NCBI GenBank assembly: GCA_009784825.1
Contig: WQXO01000012.1
Coordinates: 1-54,218, forward strand
Source: Oscillospiraceae bacterium
Lineage (GTDB): Bacteria > Bacillota > Clostridia > Oscillospirales > Ruminococcaceae
Direction of reading: 5' to 3'
Length of the DNA: 54,218 nt
Shown: in pieces, positions 35,162 to 43,413 of the stretch
How the letters are laid out: each line of letters starts with the position of its first letter
Numbering within the stretch: position 1 is the stretch's first letter
Position numbers and translations under genes: made by a program
Notes under the pieces: generated by a model
Database searches by the model: none
What the model was told of the DNA's origin: nothing
Seen by the model: only the letters and a program-made list of their open reading frames with translations

Positions 35162-35182
35162 CATACGAGCCGAGGTTCTCGG

Positions 35183-36580
35183 TTAGAATCTATAATACAG
35201 GAATGGGTTGTTGGTTTCCCCCACTAACATAATCGCACATAGTATTATTAATGCCGCATTAGCAAAAGGAATAGCCCAGCCCAGCTTAATTTTTTTAATC
35301 CCTTTTTCGATATACCGATAAACAGGGGCACAGAATATAACAGCGAATATTACAATAAACAGCCTGTCATACAGTAAATTCAGTGAAACAATATCGTAGA
35401 ACCCGTTCCCGTTTAATCCGATAAGACTTGCGATAAACGTCCGCATAACCTCAAAATCCGTGAAATAAAACAGCGACCACCCGAATGTTACTAAAATAAA
35501 CGTCACAGGGATTTTTACTGCTGCGGGTACTTTCTCGGCAATTTTCAATAAGAATGCTTTCTCTAACATTATCAGCACCCCGAAATACATTCCCCAGAGT
35601 GCGAAGTTCCAGCTTGCACCGTGCCACAACCCTGTCAAAAACCACACCACCGCTAAGTTAAACCATACTCTTTTGCGGTTTCCGCCCAAGGGAATATACA
35701 CATAATCTCGGAAGAAGCCGCCGAGTGTCATGTGCCACCTCCGCCAGAACTCGCTGATTGACTGCGATATATACGGATAATTGAAGTTTTCCGGAAACTT
35801 AAACCCGAATATTCGTCCGAGTCCGATTGCCATATCGGAATATCCGGAAAAATCATAATAAATCTGTAAGGCGAAGAACAGTATCCCCAGCCACGCCCCC
35901 ATTACGGGAAGTGCGGAAACATTCCCCCCTAAGATGGTGTCACCTGCCGCCCCGATTTGATTGGCGATTAACACTTTTTTCGCCAACCCGATAACAAAGC
36001 GTGTAATCCCCTCACTGACGTTCTCCGGTTTAATCTTGCGGTTGTCTATATCGTGCTGAATATGCTCATAACGAACAATCGGACCCGCAATTAACTGCGG
36101 GTATAATGAAACATACATCAAGAATTTCATGCGGCTTTTCTGTGCGGGAATTTTCCCTTTATACAAATCGACCAAATATGAAATAATCTGGAACGAATAA
36201 AAGCTGATTCCTATCGGAAGTGACGGGCGGAACGGCAAAGCGAACAACCCCGAATACTTAAACACGGCTAACGACGTTAAGGTAATCGCAATCGCCGCCG
36301 CAGTGTACATTTTTGCACGGAATCCGGCTTTAGCGGATTTGAGGCGGTCATTTTCTGCGTTTCGTATATTAAGTTGTTTTTCTATGAATAATGCGAATAT
36401 ACGATTTATCTCTGTCGTTGCCAACAAAAGGAGAATCATCACAGGTTCTCCCCAAGCATAAAACAACAGTGAAAAACCTACAAGAACAACATTCCTGTAC
36501 ATAGTGTTTTTGAATATGAAATAAAGCAACAGGTTAAGCGGCAGAAACGCAAAAAGAAACAGCAGGTCAGCAAATATCAT
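35183..36580 (-). CDS. MBOAT family membrane O-acyltransferase (AlgI/DltB-like)
   Basis: A 465-residue polytopic protein with about ten membrane segments. The family motif, with the key His, is WHGASWNFALWG; LGGNRKR and FPENFNYPYISQSISEFWRRWHMTLGGFFRDYVYIPLGG (in part SQSISEFWRRWHM) are classic AlgI-type blocks. It passes acyl groups across the membrane to the adjacent DHHW protein, which adds them to a glycan. It has its own promoter and lies 56 bases upstream of its partner. The glycan is unknown; the polysaccharide genes at 41803-44800 are not adjacent. Confidence 0.94.
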   Translation of the reverse strand: MIFADLLFLFAFLPLNLLLYFIFKNTMYRNVVLVGFSLLFYAWGEPVMILLLLATTEINRIFALFIEKQLNIRNAENDRLKSAKAGFRAKMYTAAAIAITLTSLAVFKYSGLFALPFRPSLPIGISFYSFQIISYLVDLYKGKIPAQKSRMKFLMYVSLYPQLIAGPIVRYEHIQHDIDNRKIKPENVSEGITRFVIGLAKKVLIANQIGAAGDTILGGNVSALPVMGAWLGILFFALQIYYDFSGYSDMAIGLGRIFGFKFPENFNYPYISQSISEFWRRWHMTLGGFFRDYVYIPLGGNRKRVWFNLAVVWFLTGLWHGASWNFALWGMYFGVLIMLEKAFLLKIAEKVPAAVKIPVTFILVTFGWSLFYFTDFEVMRTFIASLIGLNGNGFYDIVSLNLLYDRLFIVIFAVIFCAPVYRYIEKGIKKIKLGWAIPFANAALIILCAIMLVGETNNPFLYYRF

Positions 36581-36615
36581 TTGGTCTTCCTTGTCATAAA
36601 AAATCAGTTATTGTC

Positions 36616-36644
36616 ATTATCTCTTTTTTTAACGACTTTGTCAA
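36616..36644 (-). promoter_or_regulatory. Promoter of the MBOAT-DHHW operon
   Basis: TTGACA (36644-36639), 17 bases and GATAAT (36621-36616) on the minus strand. It is back-to-back with the zinc-uptake promoter. Confidence 0.75.
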
Positions 36645-36685
36645 GCGATTACACAATATTTTATGTAAATTTCTCCATATTACTC

Positions 36686-36714
36686 TTGACAAGCTCTAAA
36701 TAATTATGTACCAT
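36686..36714 (+). promoter_or_regulatory. Promoter of the zinc-uptake-like operon
   Basis: TTGACA (36686-36691), 17 bases and TACCAT (36709-36714). I looked for a Zur box and found no convincing palindrome. Confidence 0.6.
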
Positions 36715-36751
36715 TGAGAATATTTCAGCATTATTATAAGGAGCGTATCAC

Positions 36752-37714
36752 ATGAAAAAATTGTCGGCATTGCTTTTGACAAGTATACTTTTCGTTTCAC
36801 TGACTGCCTGTGATATAAAACCGAGCGGCAACGACACCGATGTTAAGAAATTGAAAATAGTTACTACGATTTTTCCGGTTTATGATTTTACTCGTGCTGT
36901 AATCGGTGATGTTGATTCTATTGACTTATCCATGTTGATTAAACCGGGAGCGTCGGTTCATTCGTATGACCCATCGATTTCCGATATTCGCAGAATTAAT
37001 GAGAGTGATGTTTTCATATGTATAGGCGGTGAGATGGAGGAGTGGGCTGAAAGACTTCTAACAGCGGGAGATTTAGAGGGGAAAACCGTTATTCGTCTTA
37101 TAGAATATGTTGATATTTTGAAAGAGGCGGGTATTACTGAAAGTGATAGCTGCGGTCACGACCACAGCGAAAGCAATGCACATATTTACGACGGGCATAT
37201 CTGGACCTCCCCCGCTAACGCAATTATAATGGTTGAGGTGATTGCAAAAGCATTAGCGATGGTGGATTCTATTGATGATACGGAATTATACGAAAGAAAC
37301 GCCGCCGAGTATATTAATAATATTGAATTAATTATAGCAGAAATACACGATATAATTGTCACCGCCGGGCGTAACAAGATAATTATTGCTGACCGCAACC
37401 CGTTTTTGTATTTTTTAAATGAGTTTGCGTTTGAATATGAGGCGGCGTTCGGTGCGTGCAGTGACCAGAGTGATGCGTCAATCGCTACAATAATAAGGTT
37501 GACAGAGATTGTAAAAAATGATAGAATACCTTATGTGTATTACGTTGAGTTAAGCTCGGGGAACGTCGCTGAGGTAATTGCGGAGGAAACCGGCTGCGGA
37601 ACACTTCTGTTACACTCTTGCCAAAACGTCACCGATATTGAGTTTAGGAGCGGGGCGACATATCTGTCATTGATGAAGCAGAACGCCGAAAACTTAAGGC
37701 GGGGACTGAGTTGA
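36752..37714 (+). CDS. Zinc/manganese ABC transporter substrate-binding lipoprotein
   Basis: A cluster A-I (ZnuA/AdcA-type) binding protein. The signal peptide ends in the lipobox LTAC (about residue 20). Metal ligands are suggested by His in SVHSYDPS and in YDGHIWTSP; a His-rich loop (CGHDHSESNAH) lies between, as in zinc-specific members. The third site reads DRNPFLYF, as in a subgroup found in anaerobes, where the usual His is absent. It overlaps the permease start by 4 bases. Zinc is the more likely ion because of the His loop; this is inference. Confidence 0.9.
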   Translation: MKKLSALLLTSILFVSLTACDIKPSGNDTDVKKLKIVTTIFPVYDFTRAVIGDVDSIDLSMLIKPGASVHSYDPSISDIRRINESDVFICIGGEMEEWAERLLTAGDLEGKTVIRLIEYVDILKEAGITESDSCGHDHSESNAHIYDGHIWTSPANAIIMVEVIAKALAMVDSIDDTELYERNAAEYINNIELIIAEIHDIIVTAGRNKIIIADRNPFLYFLNEFAFEYEAAFGACSDQSDASIATIIRLTEIVKNDRIPYVYYVELSSGNVAEVIAEETGCGTLLLHSCQNVTDIEFRSGATYLSLMKQNAENLRRGLS

Positions 37715-38562
37715 TGATTGTCCCGATATTTGAAATAATAATTGACCTCTTCCAGCATTCTTTTGTGAGGAAGGCGATAATAGTCGGGGTTCTTGTATCG
37801 TTGTGTGCCGCATTATTGGGGGTAAGCCTTGTCCTTAAGCGGTATTCCATGATTGGTGACGGACTCTCGCACGTGAGCTTCGGGACGCTCGGAATCGCTT
37901 TCGCACTGGGTATATCCTCGCCGTTATATGTATCTGTCCCGTTAGTAATAGTTGCGGCATTTGCGTTGCTGAGAATTACTGAAAACAGCAGAATAAAAGG
38001 AGATGCGGCAATCGCACTTGTGTCGAGCAGCTCATTAGCAATCGGTGTAATCATTATCGCTGAAACAAAAGGTATGAACGCCGATGTTTATAATTATATG
38101 TTTGGGACAATTGCGGCAATTAAAAACTCGGATTTTTATATAAGTGTCATAATCTCGATAATAGTTTTGGTTTTATATATTTTCTTTTACAGCCGAATTT
38201 TCACTGTTACATTTGATGAACCGTTCGCACGGGCAACCGGCGTTAAAGCGAAAATGTACAACACCCTTTTAGCGGCACTGACCGCAATAATAATAGTAAT
38301 CGGTATGAGGATAATGGGAGCAATGCTCATTTCAAGTCTGATTATTTTCCCTGCATTGACCGCTATGCGGATTTTCAAGAGTTTCAAGAGTGTTGTAGTC
38401 TGCTCGGGAGTGTTATCGGTTTTCTGCTTTTTCACCGGAATAATTCTGTCGGTGGTTTTTGATACCTCGGCGGGAGCGGTTGTGGTGGTTACGAATTTAG
38501 CGATGTTTTTGATATTCTCTTTGTTGGGATTAGTATTAAATAGAATAAGAGGTGTTATATGA
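37711..38562 (+). CDS. Zinc/manganese ABC transporter permease (ZnuB family)
   Basis: A 283-residue permease with about eight membrane segments. Family blocks include DGLSHVSFGTLGIAFALG (in part DGLSHVSFG) and GAMLISSLIIFPALTA. It should form the channel for the binding protein. No ATP-binding subunit gene is present in this operon or elsewhere in the window except the exporter ATPase at 9727, so the ATPase must be encoded elsewhere or the system is incomplete. Overlaps both neighbours by ATGA. Confidence 0.92.
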   Translation: MMIVPIFEIIIDLFQHSFVRKAIIVGVLVSLCAALLGVSLVLKRYSMIGDGLSHVSFGTLGIAFALGISSPLYVSVPLVIVAAFALLRITENSRIKGDAAIALVSSSSLAIGVIIIAETKGMNADVYNYMFGTIAAIKNSDFYISVIISIIVLVLYIFFYSRIFTVTFDEPFARATGVKAKMYNTLLAALTAIIIVIGMRIMGAMLISSLIIFPALTAMRIFKSFKSVVVCSGVLSVFCFFTGIILSVVFDTSAGAVVVVTNLAMFLIFSLLGLVLNRIRGVI

Positions 38563-38984
38563 AACGGTTATTATGCGTTTTATTAATAGCGGTTGTTTTT
38601 CTGACCGCCTGTGACCCCGATAAAAAAATGCCTGTTGAGGAAACCGAGGAAACAGAAAAAGTCCTCGCAGAGTATAAAAAAATCACTGCCGATGAAGCTA
38701 AGGAGTTAATCGACAGCAATGGCAGTGTGGTTATTCTCGATGTTCGTGAGCTTTTTGAATATGAACAGAGTCATTTAATCGACGCAATACTCATTCCCGT
38801 TGATGAGCTTTCTGAACGTGTTGAAACCGAGTTACTTGACAAAAATGAGATTATTCTTGTATACTGCCGCTCCGGAGGGAGAAGTGCCCGTGCCGCACAA
38901 TTAATCGCCGATATGGGATATACAAATGTTTATGACTTCGGCGGAATCCTCGATTGGAAATACGAAACGGCAAAGGTTGAATAA
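38559..38984 (+). CDS. Rhodanese-domain lipoprotein
   Basis: The 141-residue product has a lipobox (LTAC, about residue 19), a short acidic linker and a single rhodanese domain with VILDVRELFEYEQSHL and active-site VYCRSGGRSARAAQ, so the catalytic Cys is present. It would act as a sulfur or redox transferase on the outer face of the membrane. Its overlap with the permease (ATGA) places it in the zinc operon, which is unusual. A functional link is inference. Confidence 0.92.
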   Translation: MKRLLCVLLIAVVFLTACDPDKKMPVEETEETEKVLAEYKKITADEAKELIDSNGSVVILDVRELFEYEQSHLIDAILIPVDELSERVETELLDKNEIILVYCRSGGRSARAAQLIADMGYTNVYDFGGILDWKYETAKVE

Positions 38985-39037
38985 ATCTGTGCTTTATTGG
39001 TAATAATACCCTTATATTTACATTTGGGGAGGGTATT

Positions 39038-39328
39038 ATGCAGTCAGTTGTTATCACAGAGGAGAATTTCGACACCGAGGTGAAAAAATCCCGCTTACCC
39101 GTATTAGTGAGCTTTTGGTTAACCGGTGAGCACCCGTTAGACAGTGTGAGTGAGCGGTTCGGCGGGAAACTCAAACTCGGGAAAATCAATGTAAACGATG
39201 AACCGAACTTGGTTTATAAGTACAGGGTCAGGAATTTTCCGACACTTCTGCTGTTCCGTGAGGGGAAGGTCGCTGATACCATTGTAGGGGTTACACGGGT
39301 TGACCAGTTAATGAGGATATTGTCATAG
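39038..39328 (+). CDS. Thioredoxin-fold protein lacking the CxxC motif
   Basis: This 96-residue protein follows the thioredoxin pattern: a strand ending VLVSFW, a helix, KLKLGKINVNDEPNLVYKYRVRNFPTLLLFREG (in part YRVRNFPTLLLF, with the cis-Pro), and the final GVTRVDQLMRIL. Where thioredoxin has WCGPC it has GEHPLD, so neither cysteine exists and it cannot do dithiol chemistry. A chaperone, scaffold or adaptor role is plausible. GGGGAGGG lies before the ATG, and it is 53 bases after the rhodanese gene. A strong terminator follows. Confidence 0.85.
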   Translation: MQSVVITEENFDTEVKKSRLPVLVSFWLTGEHPLDSVSERFGGKLKLGKINVNDEPNLVYKYRVRNFPTLLLFREGKVADTIVGVTRVDQLMRILS

Positions 39329-39347
39329 TTGCAATATCCTTTTTTTT
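39315..39347 (+). terminator. Terminator after the thioredoxin-like gene
   Basis: GGATATTG (39315-39322) pairs with CAATATCC (39332-39339), followed by eight T. The stop codon lies in the loop. Confidence 0.9.
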
Positions 39348-39388
39348 ATGTTATAATGAAATCATCAACAATTTGGAGGGCTGTTTCA

Positions 39389-40636
39389 ATGAACGAAATT
39401 CGTGACATAAACCTGTGGGAGAGCGGTAAACGCAAAATCGACTGGGTGGAGAGCAACATGCCGCTTCTTCGGGGGATAAAAGCAGAATTCGAGAGAACAA
39501 AGCCGTTTACAGGCTTAAAAGTAGCGTTATCGGTCCACTTGGAGGCTAAGACTGCATATTTATGTAAAGTATTTGCGGCGGGCGGTGCCGAGATGTACAT
39601 AACAGGGAGCAACCCGCTTTCCACGCAGGACGATGTGGCAGCGGCGTTAGCGTATGAAAACCTGAACGTCTTCGCATGGTATAACGTCACTGAGGAGGAA
39701 TACAAGCGGCATATTTCAAGGGTTATCGAAGCCGCTCCCAATATTATAATAGACGATGGCGGCGACTTGGTGAACCTCATTCATACCGAGTATCCTCATT
39801 TGTTGGACAATGTTATAGGCGGCTGTGAGGAAACTACAACGGGAATTATCCGCCTTATTTCCATGAATAAAGCGGGGAAGCTCAAATTCCCCATGGTGTT
39901 AGTTAATGATGCCGACTGCAAGCATTTATTCGACAATCGTTACGGAACAGGTCAGTCGGTGTGGGACGGGATTAACCGTACCACTAACTTGATAGTCGCC
40001 GGAAAAAACGTAGTAGTCGCCGGTTATGGGTGGTGCGGCAAGGGCGTTGCAATGCGGGCTAAGGGGTTGGGGGCTTCTGTAATTATCACCGAAATTGACC
40101 CCATTAAAGCAATGGAAGCGGTTATGGACGGGTTCAAGGTCATGCCGATGAACGAAGCCGCAAAACTCGGCGATTTCTTTGTGACCGTAACAGGGTGCAA
40201 GGACGTTATAACCGAGGCTGATTACCTTGTTATGAAAAATGGTGCAATCTGCTGTAATGCAGGGCATTTCGACTGTGAGGTAGATGTCGCTGGATTAAAG
40301 AAAATCGCAGTTGAAGAAAAATTGGCACGGAATAATATACAAGGGTATAAACTGAAAAACGGCGTGTGGGTCTATGTAATTGCAGAGGGTCGTTTAGTGA
40401 ACTTGGCGGCGGGAGACGGTCATCCTGCCGAAATCATGGATATGTCGTTCGCCATTCAAGCGTTGAGTGCGTTGCATTTGGTAAAAAATAAAGGGAAGTT
40501 AACCGAGAATATCATACACGTCCCTCGTGAAGTCGATATGGAGGTCGCAAGGAGGCAGTTAGGCTTCTGGAGTGTTAAAATCGATACGCTTACCGAGGAG
40601 CAGGAGAAATATCTCAACAGCTGGGAAGCTCATTAA
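39389..40636 (+). CDS. ahcY: S-adenosylhomocysteinase
   Basis: It splits S-adenosylhomocysteine to adenosine and homocysteine with bound NAD, relieving inhibition of methyltransferases. Conserved pieces include HLEAKTAYLCKVFAAGGAEMYITGSNPLSTQDDVAAAL (in part GSNPLSTQDDVAAAL), the NAD site VVAGYGWCGKGVAMRAKGLG (in part AGYGWCGKG), and NAGHFDCEVD. Length is 415 residues, close to the short archaeal/bacterial form. ATG 39389 follows GGAGGG; an in-frame ATG at 39329 has no such site and overlaps the terminator. TTGCAA-16-TATAAT at 39330-39357 is a possible promoter. Confidence 0.95.
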   Translation: MNEIRDINLWESGKRKIDWVESNMPLLRGIKAEFERTKPFTGLKVALSVHLEAKTAYLCKVFAAGGAEMYITGSNPLSTQDDVAAALAYENLNVFAWYNVTEEEYKRHISRVIEAAPNIIIDDGGDLVNLIHTEYPHLLDNVIGGCEETTTGIIRLISMNKAGKLKFPMVLVNDADCKHLFDNRYGTGQSVWDGINRTTNLIVAGKNVVVAGYGWCGKGVAMRAKGLGASVIITEIDPIKAMEAVMDGFKVMPMNEAAKLGDFFVTVTGCKDVITEADYLVMKNGAICCNAGHFDCEVDVAGLKKIAVEEKLARNNIQGYKLKNGVWVYVIAEGRLVNLAAGDGHPAEIMDMSFAIQALSALHLVKNKGKLTENIIHVPREVDMEVARRQLGFWSVKIDTLTEEQEKYLNSWEAH

Positions 40637-40667
40637 TGCAAATGCAACCATAAGTTGCGAAAATGCA

Positions 40668-40697
40668 AACCTTGGTTGGTAGAACGCAACCAAGGTT
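40668..40697. terminator. Perfect inverted repeat after ahcY (terminator or operator)
   Basis: AACCTTGGTTG (40668-40678) and CAACCAAGGTT (40687-40697) form an 11-base stem with an 8-base loop, followed by TTTTC. It probably ends ahcY. As it lies just before a TATAAT (40703-40708) in front of an XRE regulator, it could also be a binding site. GCAAC/GTTGC copies nearby add to the symmetry. Confidence 0.65.
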
Positions 40698-40733
40698 TTC
40701 TGTATAATGGAGAAAAAACAGGAGGAAAGCAAA

Positions 40734-41285
40734 ATGAACTTTTCAGAAAATCTAAGAAACATAAGAAAGGAACGCAACCTTTCACAAGAACAATTGGCGG
40801 AGCTGCTTAGTGTATCAAGGCAGGCAGTTTCAAAATGGGAGCAGGGTGACGGCTACCCCGAAACCGAGAAATTGGTATCAATTGCACAAAAGTTAGACGT
40901 TTCGTTGGACGCATTATTACTTAATAAGCAACCCGAGCCTGAAATCGCAGACGTCCCCCAAAGTAATACCGTTTTTTCTTCAAACAGGAAAATTTTTGTT
41001 CAGTCATTTGACGGGAAAACAATGGCGGCGTATTATAAGTTCTCGGTACAGGATAACTTACTTAGCAAAAAAATAAAGGACGAACCCAAATGCTGCCTTG
41101 CGGGAACAGATACAACCAGCTTTTGGGGAGATAATCTTGTAACACTCGGCTGGTATGCCACTCATGAAGATGCAACACGGGAATTAAACGACATTTATAC
41201 CGCCATACAAAACGGAGAAACGACCTATCAGCTTAAATATAACGCAAAAGTAAAGGTTAAGGCGTTCGGGATAAAATTATTATGA
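40734..41285 (+). CDS. XRE-family transcriptional regulator
   Basis: Residues 1-58 (from ATG 40734) are a helix-turn-helix typical of the Xre/Cro family (LRNIRKERNLSQEQLAELLSVSRQAVSKWEQG, in part SQEQLAELLSVSRQAVSKW). The C-terminal 110 residues contain no recognised domain (SNRKIFVQSFDGKT and TLGWYATHEDATRELNDIY). The ATG follows AGGAGG; an upstream ATG at 40707 overlaps the promoter. It overlaps the acetyltransferase start by 4 bases, so the pair may respond to a shared signal. Confidence 0.88.
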   Translation: MNFSENLRNIRKERNLSQEQLAELLSVSRQAVSKWEQGDGYPETEKLVSIAQKLDVSLDALLLNKQPEPEIADVPQSNTVFSSNRKIFVQSFDGKTMAAYYKFSVQDNLLSKKIKDEPKCCLAGTDTTSFWGDNLVTLGWYATHEDATRELNDIYTAIQNGETTYQLKYNAKVKVKAFGIKLL

Positions 41286-41779
41286 ACATAGAAAAACACG
41301 ATAAATTATCAAGTGATTTAAAACAAAAATCCGCAGAGATTTCCACCCTTGCCGGTGAAATATGGCGTGAACACTACACGGCGATTATCGGTGCAGGGCA
41401 GGTGGAGTATATGCTTGAGAGGTTTCAAACAGCTCAGCAAATATATATTGATATAAAAGAGAACAATTATGTCTATTTTTCTGCGAATTGCCCGAAAACT
41501 AAGACAATGACAGGGTATTGTGCGGTTCAACCTCGGGACGGGCATTTGTTTTTAAGTAAGATTTATGTTCGCAAAAGTGAGCGAGGGAAAGGGATTGCAC
41601 ACAGTTTTTTGGAAAAAGTGCGGGAGTTTGATTATAATATAATCCGCTTGACGGTTAATAAACATAACAGTGGTGCAATCGCAGTTTATAAAAAAGAGGG
41701 CTTTGAAATTATTGATGAGGTTAATGTGAATATAGGCGGCGGTTATTTCATGGACGATTATGTTATGGAGATTAGATAA
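41282..41779 (+). CDS. GNAT family acetyltransferase
   Basis: A 165-residue single-domain N-acetyltransferase. The acetyl-CoA loop motif (R/Q)xxGxG/A appears as ERGKGIAHSFLEKV, with FLSKIYV before it and HNSGAIAVYKKEGFEI after it. Substrate unknown. It is translationally coupled to the XRE regulator. A hairpin terminator with a T-run follows. Confidence 0.9.
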   Translation: MNIEKHDKLSSDLKQKSAEISTLAGEIWREHYTAIIGAGQVEYMLERFQTAQQIYIDIKENNYVYFSANCPKTKTMTGYCAVQPRDGHLFLSKIYVRKSERGKGIAHSFLEKVREFDYNIIRLTVNKHNSGAIAVYKKEGFEIIDEVNVNIGGGYFMDDYVMEIR

Positions 41780-41803
41780 GGAGGCTGTCAAGCCTCCTTT
41801 TTT
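41779..41803 (+). terminator. Terminator after the acetyltransferase
   Basis: AGGAGGCT (41779-41786) pairs with AGCCTCCT (41791-41798), loop GTCA, then six T. It lies between convergent genes. Confidence 0.88.
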
Positions 41804-43413
41804 CAACTTTGGTCTTGTTTTAGCGAGATAGCCATAACACCTGAAATAACCCACATCATTTGACTTGCAATCGGTGTGCTGATGTTAAACAACGCCTGTA
41901 TACCGTATCCGGTAAATGCCGCAAGAGAAGCCATGAGTATCGGATTTGTGAAAGATTTCTTAATGGATTTGATAAATAATGTTCCTAAAAAGGTTAAATA
42001 GAACAAAAGTCCGAAGATACCTTGGCAAATCAGTATTTGCAAATACTCGTTATGGGCTTTGTCATAGGTTTCACCATAGAACCTCTGTGCCTCCTCAGGG
42101 AAAGCGAAATAGAAAGTGTCCGGCCCGCTCCCTATAAGCAGATAATCGGGAACTACGGATAGTGCGTGTCGCCATATATATACCCTCATTGTGCCGAATT
42201 CGTCTTCAAGATTTCCGTGCAGAATTTCACGGGCTTGATAAAACAGTTCACCGAATCCGGTTGAGTTTTCGTCTGCTTGTCTGCCTATAACCTCGACACT
42301 TGCTATGCCCAATATAATGACACTTGCCAATAATATAGCCCCGTGTTTCCATTTTATGGGTGTTTTTACCGAAACGTCGGAATCCTGTTCTTTAGACGCC
42401 GCTTTTTTCTTCCAAAATACCGTTAATAATAATCCGACGGCTAACAGCGTGATAGTGACTACAGCGTAAAATACTATTCTTCCGGCAGAATCCGCTTTCA
42501 GAATAATACAGTTATAAAAAAGACGTTGAAGTGTGAATGCCGCCGCCCAAGATGAGACGAGTATTAAAAATCTGCCTATGTATTCACGGCTTTCTACAAT
42601 AAACGGTATAGCCAAGACCACCGCTCCTAAAGCTCCCACCATACCCGATTCTGCACCCGCTGAAATTAACATCCAAAAGCTTAATGCACTGCCTGCGATT
42701 AAAACCGGACTCCATTTCGATTTTGACCGCACAAACAAAAAACCACACAGCAAAACTGTAATACAAACAAAAGTGGATAAAGCCATTATATTGCCGAGAG
42801 TTGAACGGAATTGAAGAACATAGTGCCCATGTCTGAATATTTCTTCGAGTTCACCGAAATACATATTAAAAACATTAACACCGTAAAACTGAAGAAGCCC
42901 CATTATAGAAATAGCTGAGGCGGCTATGGAGAAAATACCGAAATCACGCATACGAGGCTTGTACCAGTTAGCGATGATTAAAAAAATCGCAACATAAAGA
43001 AACTGCGTTAAAGCTCCGTCATGGCGTTCATAAAACCCGCCCCATACATCTGCATCAGCCTCCCCCGCAAAAGGCGAAGCCAATGCCGAGATAAACGTTA
43101 TTAATGCATATCCTAACGCTGCCCATTCTGCAACCGTCGGCAGTTTTTTCGGGAGAAATCTGTGTCCGAGAATCAATTTAATCATGTAAACGCCCATTAC
43201 CATACACAGAATAGAACTCACACAAATAAGAAAAAACCAGTATTTATGTCCGGTTAAGTAATAATATCGTGCGTGGTTGAAATACATCGGTTGAACACAC
43301 ATCATCAATATAAACAGTATTTCGGCAATCCAGCTTTTCCCGATTTCAATATATTTAAGCGATTCCGCTTCTTTACGGAGCCGTTCCGCCTCTAACTTCT
43401 TTTTACTTGGCAT
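41803..43413 (-). CDS. O-antigen ligase/polymerase family membrane protein
   Basis: A 536-residue protein with about twelve membrane segments, a charged N-terminus (MPSKKKLEAERLRKEAES) and a periplasm-type loop with FGELFYQAREILHG, then RVYIWRHALSVVPDYLLIGSGPDTFYFAFP (in part RVYIWRHAL and GSGPDTF) and HNEYLQILICQGIFG (in part HNEYLQILICQG). These are the hallmarks of the Wzy/WaaL fold, in which the His and Arg in these loops are catalytic. It likely polymerises or ligates a lipid-linked glycan. It overlaps the sugar transferase by 11 bases. Confidence 0.88.
   Translation of the reverse strand: MPSKKKLEAERLRKEAESLKYIEIGKSWIAEILFILMMCVQPMYFNHARYYYLTGHKYWFFLICVSSILCMVMGVYMIKLILGHRFLPKKLPTVAEWAALGYALITFISALASPFAGEADADVWGGFYERHDGALTQFLYVAIFLIIANWYKPRMRDFGIFSIAASAISIMGLLQFYGVNVFNMYFGELEEIFRHGHYVLQFRSTLGNIMALSTFVCITVLLCGFLFVRSKSKWSPVLIAGSALSFWMLISAGAESGMVGALGAVVLAIPFIVESREYIGRFLILVSSWAAAFTLQRLFYNCIILKADSAGRIVFYAVVTITLLAVGLLLTVFWKKKAASKEQDSDVSVKTPIKWKHGAILLASVIILGIASVEVIGRQADENSTGFGELFYQAREILHGNLEDEFGTMRVYIWRHALSVVPDYLLIGSGPDTFYFAFPEEAQRFYGETYDKAHNEYLQILICQGIFGLLFYLTFLGTLFIKSIKKSFTNPILMASLAAFTGYGIQALFNISTPIASQMMWVISGVMAISLKQDQS

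Noticed and set aside
36581-36751. Zur box before the zinc operon
   Set aside because: No TCGTAAT-type palindrome was found.
39348-39388. SAH riboswitch upstream of ahcY
   Set aside because: The leader after the terminator is only about 40 bases and has no structure of the needed size.
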